Below are positions 33,321 through 43,277 of a stretch of 64,000 nt of DNA, piece after piece. A program made the translations under genes and the position numbers. Location: NCBI GenBank assembly GCA_007922195.1, contig ML682122.1, positions 1,433,147-1,497,146 of the forward strand, in the 5' to 3' direction. The stretch is from Podocnemis expansa (lineage: Eukaryota > Chordata > Testudines > Podocnemididae). Every line of letters begins with the position of its first letter. Position 1 is the stretch's first letter. Under the pieces are notes generated by a model, which was not told where the DNA came from, did no database searches, and saw only the letters and a list, made by a program, of their open reading frames with translations.

Positions 33321-33940
33321 CCAAAGGGGCAGCCGTTTTAATCTAGTAAAACAAAAAACAAAACAAAACAAACAAACAAACAAAAAACCCATTAACAACA
33401 ACAACAAGGAGTCCTGTGGCACTTAAAGACTAACAGATTTATTTGTCTCCTGAGCTTTCATGGAAGAAAATCCCACTTCATCAGACAGTTTGAAGTGGGG
33501 GAGGTTACAGAATGGGATGAAAATGAATGCAGGGAAGTGTAAGACATGGGATCAGGTCATACTGGAACAACAAATCAGAGCATTTGTAAGGATTCAAATT
33601 CTAGGAAACAGCACACAGAGGGACAATGAAGTCAAATTAGCTGGAGTCCTGTGGCACATAAAAACTAAGAGTTATATTTATTACATGATTTTCTGTGGAA
33701 GAAAGTCCCACTCCATCAGATGTTTTGAAGGTGGGGGAGTTTACAAATTTACATTTATAGATTTAAATCCCCCCATCTTCAAAGCGTCTGACAATGTGGG
33801 ATTTTCTCCCATGAAAGCTCATGCAATAAATGTATTTATTGGTATTAGAGTGCTACAGGGCACCTTGGTGGTTGTTTTTTTTTTTTTTTTGTTTGTTTGT
33901 TTGTTTTTTTACTGATTGAGACTAACTTGGCTGGACCTTT
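33321..33940. mobile_element. Copy of the GGAGTCC-GTGGCAC dispersed repeat (3 of 4)
   Basis: Left end CCAAAGGGGCAGCCGTTTTAATCTAG; right end AGACTAACTTGGCTGGACCTTT, its decayed mirror. GGAGTCCTGTGGCAC occurs twice in the same direction (33,409 and 33,643), so one copy may sit in another. (CAAA)n and T-runs mark the edges. The 151-codon frame is not a gene. Confidence 0.65.
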
Positions 33941-34261
33941 GCATTGTTTTTTCTTTAGTTGAAGTAGGCAAAATTCTTGGTTTTCAAATTTTCTTTTTTG
34001 TTTTCACCCAAGTAAAATTTTAAAGTAAAGATGTTGACTCAAATGAAAATAAAATGATTTTTGTTGTTTTCTTCAGCAGATAAAAAAACATATTCCAAAC
34101 AGTTCCACTTACAATGCATATTCCAAACCAAGTACATTTTGAGAATGGATTTGCAATGTATCAGGTTGCAAACCTTTCCCTTCCTAGGCGATATTTTCAT
34201 GATAAAAGATATTATGTCTTCCTAAGTTCCAAAATGGCATCAATGTTAGTTTAGTTCAGTT

Positions 34262-34460
34262 AAAAAAAAAAAAAAAAAGAGGACTCCTATGGCATTTCAA
34301 ATACCATTTTGTTAGACACTTTGAAGCTTCAAACAAGCATCACAGAAACTTCAAAGAAGCTTCACAGAAGCTTCAAAGTGCCTGACAAAGTGGGATTTTC
34401 TCCCACAAAAGTTCATGCAATAAATCAATATGTTAGTTTTTAAGTGCCACAGGGCACCTT
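34262..34460. mobile_element. Copy of the GGAGTCC-GTGGCAC dispersed repeat (4 of 4)
   Basis: A poly-A run, then GAGGACTCCTATGGCA and, mirrored, AAGTGGGATTTTCTCCCACAAAAGTTCATGCAATAAA and TAAGTGCCACAGGGCACC. The unit is short and nearly palindromic. GAAGCTTCA words repeat at 34,323-34,378. Confidence 0.65.
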
Positions 34461-34833
34461 GTATATCTTTGCAAGTGTTTCTACATGACCAAAGACAAAA
34501 GACTTAACACTGATTGTCACCCCTGGGTGTTACTCTTATAACACTGAATCAACCAATAACTGCCACTGGACCAAAAGCAGGCCTTGTGACTGCATCACTG
34601 TTTGTGAGAAGCTGTTAACGGCAACACTGGAAGGGGGCAGAGAGCTGCTGATATTGCTCAGTTCTCATGGATTTATTTATTTTGAGGAAACAGAAGTATA
34701 AATTAATCCACAGCTCTAGCCACTCTCAGGATCAGGATTGTACAATGGACAGAAGCAAGACAAGTCTATACTACACAGAAATGCTGAGGACCGGCCCATG
34801 TTAGCTGACTTAGACTTGCTGGGCGGAGACTGT

Positions 34834-35905
34834 AGCTATGTTCACACATAGAGGGCTTGTTTTGAAACACGCTGTTTTGAAACAAGCTGTTTTGAAATAG
34901 CCCTTTATTTCTAAACACCTTATTTTGAAGGAAAAAACAGTGTCCTCGAAATAAGGGAGCGAAATAGCATGTCCACAGTGTGAACATGCTATTTTGCTTG
35001 GGGAGGGGACTGCAGGCACCTGCAGAGTGCAGCGCAGAGGGGCGCTGCACCCTGCGGGTGCCTGCACAGGGCTACGGACACCCACGGGGTGCAGCGCCTG
35101 GCTGCGCTGCACCCCACGGGTGCCTGCAGCCCTGTGCAGGCACCCGCCAGGTGAGACGCAGCGGGGCGCCTCACCCCGGGGGCTTTAAAGCCCGGGCTCC
35201 CCCAAACCTGGTGGCGGGGTCCCGGGCGCCTGGCTGGAGCCCGCTCCTGCAGGGGCCGGAGTGAGCCCTGGCCCCGGAATCCCTTGGAGCCCCCGCTCCT
35301 GCCGTGGGTGGGGCCAGGGATACCCGCGTATCCCCGGCCCTGCCCCCGGCAGGAGCAGCTGCGCCAGGNNNNNNNNNNNNNNNNNNNNNNNNNNNNNNNN
35401 NNNNNNNNNNNNNNNNNNNNNNNNNNNNNNNNNNNNNNNNNNNNNNNNNNNNNNNNNNNNNNNNNNNNNNNNNNNNNNNNNNNNNNNNNNNNNNNNNNNN
35501 NNNNNNNNNNNNNNNNNNNNNNNNNNNNNNNNNNNNNNNNNNNNNNNNNNNNNNNNNNNNNNNNNNNNNNNNNNNNNNNNNNNNNNNNNNNNNNNNNNNN
35601 NNNNNNNNNNNNNNNNNNNNNNNNNNNNNNNNNNNNNNNNNNNNNNNNNNNNNNNNNNNNNNNNNNNNNNNNNNNNNNNNNNNNNNNNNNNNNNNNNNNN
35701 NNNNNNNNNNNNNNNNNNNNNNNNNNNNNNNNNNNNNNNNNNNNNNNNNNNNNNNNNNNNNNNNNNNNAAGAATGGCTGCCATTTCAAAACAAGCAGTTT
35801 GCTTGTTTCGAAATGGCTCTGCGTCGTGTGTCCATGGCAGTTCTTATTTCGAAACAACCTCTGTTCTTTTGAAATAAGAAGTGTGTTTTGAACACACCCT
35901 GTCAG
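34834..35905. mobile_element. hAT-like MITE with assembly gap
   Basis: Starts AGCTATGTTCACACA and shows the same TTTGAAACA / TTTCGAAAT words at both edges and the same GC-rich centre as 17,442-18,278. The centre is interrupted by 400 N. The right terminus is degraded. Frames across the gap are meaningless. Confidence 0.6.
35369..35768. other. Assembly gap (400 N)
   Basis: Exactly 400 consecutive N bases. The left flank is GC-rich and low complexity, a typical place for assembly failure; the true length is unknown. Confidence 0.99.
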
Positions 35906-36672
35906 TCTGTAAAACTGCAGTACATATGTTCAAACCAGATCCCAGCCTCTGAGACACTCTTTTCATTGCAGGATGCCAGAATCTCAGCTCAGATGCCTAC
36001 TTGGCAGTTTATAACCTTGAAGACCAAAACCAATGAATTCAACTTAGCTGACATAGGCTGGTCACAAGGTTATATGGAAGTGTAGACATTACCGGAGTCA
36101 GGTTTTAAAGGGGACTCACTCAAGGCTAAATTTTAAATATACTTAAGTGCCTAGTGTGATTTTCCAAACTAACTAGCCCAGAATTATGGTACCTGGATTC
36201 AGTTCCTGGCTCAGGTTATGTCTACACGGATAGCAGAAATTTTGCAGCCATCAGATTGATTTTGTTCATTGCTCATTGAATTGATTTGATGGCCACCCCT
36301 CCCGGGCCATCACTTAAGCCTGTAAAGAATGTTAGGGGGAGCAGATGGCCTCTTCAACTTAACTAGATGGCCGTTTTCACCCCATTGTCTCCATTGGGCT
36401 TCACATAGGTGGGTACTGCCTAACTACAAGGTCCTTTGTAATACTGAGGACATGACTCACATCACCTTTGTTCCCCACATTCCCTGTGATCAGGGAACTG
36501 GTGGGAAAAACAGCTTAAAAGCTCAGAGTTTGGGTTGCTCAGGCAGGAAATTTCCTGACATCCTGCCTGGCCTGATCACCCAGACACTGACCTCCTCCGC
36601 TCACGAGTTCTTCCCCAAGCGTACCACGTTTGAACTGCCGTCTGAGTAACGAGTCTCTCTTGCCTGTAATTT
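35906..36672. other. Intergenic, with a MITE-like left end at 36,214
   Basis: GGTTATGTCTACAC at 36,214-36,227 matches other MITE ends in the window. No partner end or gene was found. Confidence 0.35.
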
Positions 36673-36693
36673 TGCTGCTGCTGCTGCTGCTGC
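36673..36693. repeat. (CTG)7 microsatellite
   Basis: Seven pure CTG units, in no credible coding frame. Confidence 0.9.
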
Positions 36694-37076
36694 GATTGGT
36701 AAGAGCTTGCCCTGCAGCCTTCCTCAGTAAAGTTACCTTCTTTTCATGTTGCTGCCTTGCCATTGCTCTCTCCCTGAGCTCTACCAAGCCCTAGCTCTTA
36801 AGTGCAGGCTTGTTGGTGATTTTTATTCTGCCTTTCTTACTTGTCTCCGATTACTGCATCTCCGTTCCCACTGCTCTAAAAGTTCTTGGGTCCTCTAATG
36901 CCTGCCACTGCCTTATATTGAGTTGTATCTTTCTCTCCATTGCTATATCTCTCTTCTCTTATTGCCTTAGAAGTGCCATTATAAGTTGCAACATTGTTTA
37001 AGTATAGCTTGTAAACCTTAGAAGTGTTAATATTGTGTGCAACATTGTATCATTTGGTTTAGTGCCTTAGGGTTGC

Positions 37077-37268
37077 GTCAAGTTTGTTTGCTAGTTTGAA
37101 AGACTGTTCCCTTTGATTATTGCCCCTTTGAGTTGTATCGGTTAGTTGGTTTTTTGTTGGTTTGAAAGACTGTTTCCCTTGATTTGTTACCTTTGAAATT
37201 GTGTTAAGTTAGTTTGCCGATTGTGAGATTGTTTCCCGTGGCTGTGACCCTTGGAGTTGCATAGCTGT
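37077..37268. repeat. Three degenerate tandem units of about 64 bp
   Basis: GTTTGAAAGACTGTT(T)CCC recurs at about 37,097 and 37,161 with a weaker third at 37,217, each followed by TTTGA(A/G)TTG-like words. An AATAAA (37,308-37,313) follows, so the block resembles the 3' part of an LTR, but no LTR ends were found. Confidence 0.55.
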
Positions 37269-37319
37269 ATTGAGTTGCCTTACCCCCTCCCTTTTGCAAT
37301 CCCCCTAAATAAACTGTTC

Positions 37320-38150
37320 CTACCCGATTTTGTTTCCTTGTCTGTCGCCGCTTTCCCTTGAGCTTTCCTCGCCTCCTCTTGCCTTCCCTTCACCCTTGCC
37401 GTTCCCCGTGACCGCTCCCACCTTTGCCATTTTCCTGCAGCTTCCTTTCACCCTTGCTGCTTCCCACGGCTTTCTTTCTGCCCACTGCTGCTCCCCGCTG
37501 CTTCCCCCTTTCCCTGCCCCGGGATTCCCCCCACTGCCCGGGGCACCCTCTGTTGCCTCCCCAGCTCCCCGCGGCAACACCCCTCCCAGCTGCCGTTGCC
37601 TCCCGGTTTCCCGTGGCATCCCCGTTTTTTCTTGTCATGGCTCCCCTGCTCCCGCGGCTGCATCTTCCCCTTCGCAGCTGTTTCTTGCGGCTGCCAGCTC
37701 ACCCACTCCTGTGGCACTCCCCTTCTTCTTGCAGCCGGTTCCTGTGCCCCGCAGCACACCCCCTTTGCAGCCGCTTCCTGTGGCTGCCCCGGCTCCTGCC
37801 GGTTCCCTGCGGCTGCCCCACCCACTACCGCTGGCTCTCTGCAGCACCCTCCGCTTCCCCTGTTGCCCCGAACCCCCATGTGTGTCCCAACCCCTCTTGT
37901 GCCTCTGTCCCCCTGCCGTAACTCCCACCTGCGTCTCCGTCCTGCTGTCCCTACTCCCCCCACTCTGGTTTCTTCTTCCTTGAGTCTCTCCGCACCGCTG
38001 CTGGCAGCTCCCCACTCTCACTCTTCTGTTCCCGGCTGCCGAGCCCCCACCTGCGTCCCGAGCCTGCTTGTCCTCCTCTTCTTTGAACCCCTCTAACCTT
38101 GGTAGTCCTGCTCCTCTCCATTTGCATCCTCTCCCCTCTGCCACTGCCGT
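37320..38150. repeat. Pyrimidine-rich degenerate tandem DNA
   Basis: C/T-rich on plus with a loose ~25-30 base unit (TTCCTGCGGCTGCCC-like words). It makes long open frames in all three plus frames at once and several on minus, which marks composition, not a gene. Confidence 0.65.
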
Positions 38151-39090
38151 ACTCTGAGTTTGCATTGCACCCCCCTTCTTCCTATGTGTTATTGGAACAT
38201 TTTCTAAGTTACTGTGAGTAGGTTCATAACTGTAAATTAGGTTAACTGAGAACTCTTATTGTCCCCTAACCTGTCGCACTCCACAAAGTTAAGCACCTCA
38301 CAACTCCTCATTAAAAACACCATGATAAATGCCACACACACACATACACTCCCCATCACCCACTTGACACCAACACCCATGTTAATAAAGATTAAAGTGT
38401 ACCCTGCTTGTGCAGTAATTGCCCCCCCCCCCCAGATCCTCAAATTTTCAAAGCTGCTGGCAGGTTCAGATTTATCCAATTTCATTGAGCAACCATAAAG
38501 ACACACTCAATTAATACAAAAATCAATCCTCATGTGGTGTAGTGCTGCATCTATAGGAACTCATTTCCCATTGTTACAATGAAGTGGGATGGCACGTAAT
38601 ATTGACATTGCAAAATTGATGGCAGTTATGCAAGCTATGCAAACTAGCTTAGGTAACTCCTCTTGATTGCCACAGAATTTCACCAGCAGGGTAGACTGGG
38701 TCTCTGTCTCACCTTCTCCACTTGAGCTTGGGCAACCTTACATCTGAACTGAACTATTGGGTTGGGATTTTCAAATGGCTGAATGGTGTACAGAGTTCGA
38801 CACCTTTTATGGTCCAGTGGGAGTTGTGTGTGGTTGAAAATCATACCTTTAAGGAGAGCCTTATCTTCAGGTACCTGACTCATCCTTTCAACTTTGTGGG
38901 ACTGCTCATTTGTTTAAAGATATATGCATACTTTGTTAAAGTGCAATCTTCATTTCTTTGTTTATCTGTTTGTTGTTTGTTGTTGTTTTTTTTTTAAGTA
39001 TTTAGGTATTTAAAGAAGCATTGAGTGACAGATTTAGAGAGATATTTAGAGATCTAGAGATACAGACAAGTGTCTAATGGGATTTTCATA
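38151..39090. other. Intergenic, nothing recognised
   Basis: Contains (CA)n (38,333-38,344) and a C run (38,422-38,432). No credible gene. Confidence 0.45.
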
Positions 39091-39400
39091 AGAATGACCA
39101 TAGTGGGTCAGACCAAATGTTTGTCTAATTCAGTATCCTGATTGTCAACAGTGGCCCCTGCCAGACGCATCTGAGAGAATAAACAGATCACCGCAATTTA
39201 TCCAGTAATTCATCCCCTGCTTCTGGCAATAAGAGACTTAAGCACACCCAGCCATGGGGTTGTATACCTTACCATCTTGGCTAATAAATATTAATGTATC
39301 TACCATCCAGAAACTAATCCATTTTTTTAAAATTGAAGTATGCTATTGGTCACTACAGCATCTACAACAGGGGAATTAATGAGAACCTCCTTTATTACAA
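39091..39400 (+). mobile_element. LINE/SINE-like dispersed repeat fragment
   Basis: GAATGACCATAGTGGGTCAGACCAAATG, CAGTATCCTG and CATCCCCTGCTTCTGGCAA match the repeat split at 17,330/18,279. Probably an old CR1 subfamily. Confidence 0.6.
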
Positions 39401-39609
39401 ATCTCCTTGTAAAAGCAATGCTGCATACTCCTATGCTGCAGAAGTCTTAGGACTCTGGTCTGATGCAAGATGACTCCTGCTGAGTCACCAAAACTTCCCC
39501 TAACAGCATACAGGATTTCCCTAGCTGTGAACCACAGAGGTCAGAAGACTAACAGCACCTTGGGCTACATTAGTAGAAGCATTGCTAGTAGATAATCACT
39601 TCTCTTTAT

Positions 39610-40100
39610 TCCCCTGTATTTGCAACTGGGAAGGACTGAGGAAGAATGTGCACAAATTGCAAAGCGTCCAGCAAAGGTCAACAAAAATGATTAGAGGGCT
39701 GGAGTACGTGACTTATGATGAGAAGGTGAGAGAACCTGGGCTTGTCTAGTCTTCAGAAGAGAAGAATGGTGGGGGGGGGATTTGATAGCAGACTTTACTT
39801 GAAGGGGGATTCTAGGAATGATATTGCTAGACTGTTCTCACTGGTGGCACATGACAGAACAAGAATCAATGTCATCAAGCTGAAATGAGAAAGGTCTAAG
39901 TTGTATATTAGGAAAATATTTCTCACTTGAAGAGTGTTGAAGCACTGAAAAGAGCTACCTCGGGAGGTAGTGGAATCTCCATCCTTGGCGGTGTTTAGGA
40001 TTTGGCATGGCAAAGTCCAAGCTGAGGTGGTTTAGTTGGGGTTGGTCCTGCCCTGAGCAGGAAGTTGAACTAGCTGACCTCCTGAGGCCCCTTCACAGCT
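39610..40100 (+). mobile_element. CR1 3' end fragment
   Basis: Decayed codons of the RT C-terminus (CTGGAGTACGTGACTTATGA, ATTAGGAAAATATTTCTCAC, GGTAGTGGAATCTCCATCC) run into the 3'UTR words GGTCCTGCCCTGAGCAGGAAGTTGAACTAG. It matches the corresponding minus-strand parts of 43,093-46,600 and 47,304-49,190 and is 5'-truncated. Confidence 0.85.
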
Positions 40101-40111
40101 TGATCATCAAT

Positions 40112-40457
40112 GGCTATGTCTACACTACAGGGCTTAGTTAAGTCAACTTAATAAAGTCTACTTAAAGTTAGCTTTATTAAGTGGACTTGGTGAGGCCCCA
40201 TTTGTTAAAGTCAAAGTCATCTTTATCAAGGGGACTGATTTAAAGACACCTTAATAAAGTGGACATATGTGGGTCCCCTGGCTTAAGTCAACTTTATAGA
40301 GTCAACTTAAAAGGCTCTATTGCACTAACTTGACTTTATTAAGTTGACTTTCATGGGCAGATTGCATTACGTTGACTTAACCTTTGAAGTTGACTATAAG
40401 GGCAGGAGTTAGTAAGTCTACTTAAGCAAGGGCTTAACTTGACTTAATGAACTCCAA
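40112..40457. mobile_element. MITE fragment with AAGTCAACTTA words
   Basis: Begins GGCTATGTCTACACTACAGGG and is built of AAGTCAACTTAATAAAGT-like repeats, as at 15,497-15,720. Another element starts at 40,458. Confidence 0.55.
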
Positions 40458-41073
40458 GGGCATGTTCATACTGCAAAGGTCTTTTAGGACAAGGAGTCTT
40501 ATATCAAAAACCCTTTTCTGTGTCCGGGCAACTAGTTACACTTTAAAAAAAAAAAAAAAGCGTTCTGGCATATAGATATATCAGAGTGCTTATTCAAAAA
40601 AGGAAAAGTTCAAAAAAGCTCTATTTTTTTTTCAAAACAGACTTTTTAAAAAATGTTCCCAGTATTTCGATATATCTGAACACTTTTCCAAAAGCACTAA
40701 ACCTGTTTAAGTGTCGAAAAAAACCACTTTTTTTTTTTAAATAGCTTTTTTTTTTTTTTTTTTAAAGCTATCATTGGATGCAGCAATGGCTTTATTTGAA
40801 AAAGCCGTCCTGCCTTTTGCATTGGCTCCCCCCTGCCCAAAAAAAGGAGTACTGCATGGACTCTCTTTTTTGAAATAATAATAAATAATAATAATAATAA
40901 TAATAATAATAATCTTATTTTGAGACAGAGAATCCTCCCAGACTCCTATCTCAAAATAACATTTTGTAAAAATTATTATTTTGGAATAATTATTCTGAAT
41001 TTATTTCAAAATAAATTCAGAATAATTATTCCAAAAACTTTTCTGAAAAGTCCCTGCAATGAAGACATAGCCC
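40458..41073. mobile_element. MITE with an internal perfect palindrome
   Basis: Left end GGGCATGTTCATACTGCAAAGG; right end CCCTGCAATGAAGACATAGCCC: imperfect inverted termini, 616 bp. Its first ~410 bases recur in inverted orientation at 42,390-42,820. It includes A/T runs, (TAA)n at 40,874-40,912 and a 28-bp-arm palindrome at 40,979-41,036. Confidence 0.7.
40979..41036. repeat. Perfect palindrome, 28-bp arms, 2-base spacer
   Basis: TTTTGGAATAATTATTCTGA... (40,979-41,006) is followed by CA and then the exact reverse complement (41,009-41,036). It is AT-rich and should form a stable hairpin or cruciform. Confidence 0.9.
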
Positions 41074-41798
41074 TGAGACGTTAAATGAGGTAGGTTCTGA
41101 GTTATTGCAGGGAATTCTTTCTTGGTTGTCTGACTAAAGAATCTTGCCAGCATGCTCAAGTTTGACTTATCACCATATCTGGGGTCAGTAAGGCATTTTC
41201 TCCCAAGGCAGACTGACATGGGAGTCATTGCGGACTTCTGATCATACTTGTAGTACTTTTCTGGAATGATGAACAGCTGGCTAGACTTAAAATCTCCAAC
41301 ACACTCTCAGGTGCTCTGACATCCAAGCCAGTCTCTGTCAGCAAACCCTGTTGAATAATAATTTAATTTTGTGCCAGGCTTGTTGGCACAGTCCTGAGAA
41401 CAAAACCTTTTAACAGTCCCCCTGCTGGTCTCCCAGACTCCACAGCTAGATTTTCATGGTTCTAAAGACCTGGCACTCACTTCCTCCATGGCCAAATGAT
41501 GAATCCACACTGGGCTCTTGTGGGAACAGACAGATAATGTAGAGGGACAGACAGATAATGAATTACATTTACCTTTAAAATATGTTAGTTAATATTGTGT
41601 AATCTCCTTCAGTGTCATAAGTAAAATAATTCTGTAGCCCTTTGTAATAGACCTTACAACCAATGTCCAACAAGATTCCACCTTGTTTAGCTGGAACTCC
41701 TGCTTAAACATTGTACTCTATTTTGTATACTTGATGAAACCTGCTTTTGGTGTATGCTGTGTATGTTCTTTTAAAAGTGTGAACAAGGTGTGTGAATG

Positions 41799-41801
<3 letters not shown>

Positions 41802-41834
<33 letters not shown>
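41802..41834. repeat. (GT)n microsatellite
   Basis: About 16 GT units, uninterrupted. Confidence 0.95.
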
Positions 41835-41836
<2 letters not shown>

Positions 41837-42240
41837 GAGCCAGTCTCAACTTCCAGCCTGTCCTGATGAAGCACAAGTCCCATTTAACTGGCTCAACAAT
41901 GCAGACATCTCTGATTAAAGCAGACAGAAGGAGCCACCCCAGAAAGAAAGGAAAAAAATACAATCAAATCTGCAAGTGACTGGTGACCAATGATCTCACA
42001 GGAACCTTGAGGCAACATGACACAGCAAATCCCATCAATTTACATGAGGGTCAGCAAGTATAAAAGATGGATAAGAACATGAAAACTTTGGGTCTGGTCT
42101 CATTCTGCAACTGTCATCTTGGAGCACTGAATGACAACTGAAGGAGGCCTGGCTCCCTTCTTGTGCCCACCCTAGTTGGCCACTAGGCTGGCTCAAGAAA
42201 CACATGAAAGGACTGGTAATTGTATCATACCAGGTTGCAG

Positions 42241-42243
<3 letters not shown>

Positions 42244-42301
<58 letters not shown>
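42244..42301. repeat. (GT)n microsatellite
   Basis: About 29 uninterrupted GT units, on the same strand as the shorter array 440 bases upstream. Confidence 0.95.
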
Positions 42302-42302
<1 letters not shown>

Positions 42303-42389
42303 CTGCTTTTAGCAATCCTTCCTTATTTACAATAAATGTGGCATACTGCCTGGGCCACCTGAATCAGATACTGCTAGTCTTTTCTTTTT

Positions 42390-42820
42390 ATTAGGGGATG
42401 GTCTCCTGAGTGCCCTTTTTGGTATAAACATTCTCTTTTTCAGGAAAAAAAAAAAAAAAAAAAAAAAAAGAAGCCAATGAAAAAGATGGGCAGGCTTGTT
42501 CAAAAAAAAAGACATTGCCACATCCAGCAATGGCTTTTATTTATACAGTTATTTCAAAAAAGCCTTTTTTGGACACCTAACCAGGTTTAGGACTTTTGCA
42601 AAAGTGCTCCGGTATGTCAAAATACTGGGGCTCTTTTCAAAACAGTCTTTTTCAAAATAAGCTAGCTTTTGCTTTTTCAAAAAAGTGTTTCCGGTATTTG
42701 GCTATACCAGAGGGCTTTCTTTCTTTCTTGACAAAGCAAAATCAGTTCCCTGGCCATAGAAAAGTTTTTTTTGGAATAAGACTCCTTAACCCGAGAAACC
42801 TTTACAGTGTGGATGTGCCC
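42390..42820. mobile_element. Inverted partial copy of the MITE at 40,458
   Basis: Reverse-complemented, CAGTGTGGATGTGCCC (42,805-42,820) and the following GGTTAAGGAGTCTTATTCC...CCTAAACCTGGTTAGGTG align with 40,458-40,870. A long A run lies at 42,444-42,469. The far end is missing. Confidence 0.7.
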
Positions 42821-43277
42821 CAGAAGAACTGGTTTGATGGTTTAATCATGGGAGGGAGGGGAAGGAATCTGTTTTTGGTGCTATGAAGGGCATCAAACTG
42901 ATTGATACTTTATGGTCTGAACCAGCCAGAGCAATGATGAGTCCCTGAAATGCCACACAGTTCTGATGGGCTCCCAGAAAATGCCTTTGCAATGAGAGTG
43001 GGAGTAGTAGTGTCATGTGATGCATCCCAAGGTATGGTCTGTGTAACTTCACTGTTCACTTTTGCCATGTAATTTTGTGATTTAATGCAAAATTCATAGA
43101 ATCATACATTTGAAAAACACCTTATGAGGTCCTCCATTCCAACCCCGTGCAAAAAAGCAAGACAACTCCCATTAAATCATCCCAGCCACAGTTTTGTCTA
43201 ACCGAGCCATAAATATCTCCAAAGGTGGAGATTCCACTACATCCATAGATAACCCATTCCAATGCTTCACCACCCTA

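Larger units (their letters stand above)
41074..42389. other. Intergenic with two (GT)n arrays
   Basis: Apart from the microsatellites at 41,802 and 42,244, I see no gene or clear repeat. Confidence 0.45.

Noticed and set aside
34989..35891. Long frames running through the N gap
   Set aside because: The gap is 400 unknown bases; openness across it has no meaning.
37330..37983. 217-codon Pro/Ser-rich protein
   Set aside because: All plus frames and several minus frames are open at once in C/T-rich tandem DNA; composition explains the openness.
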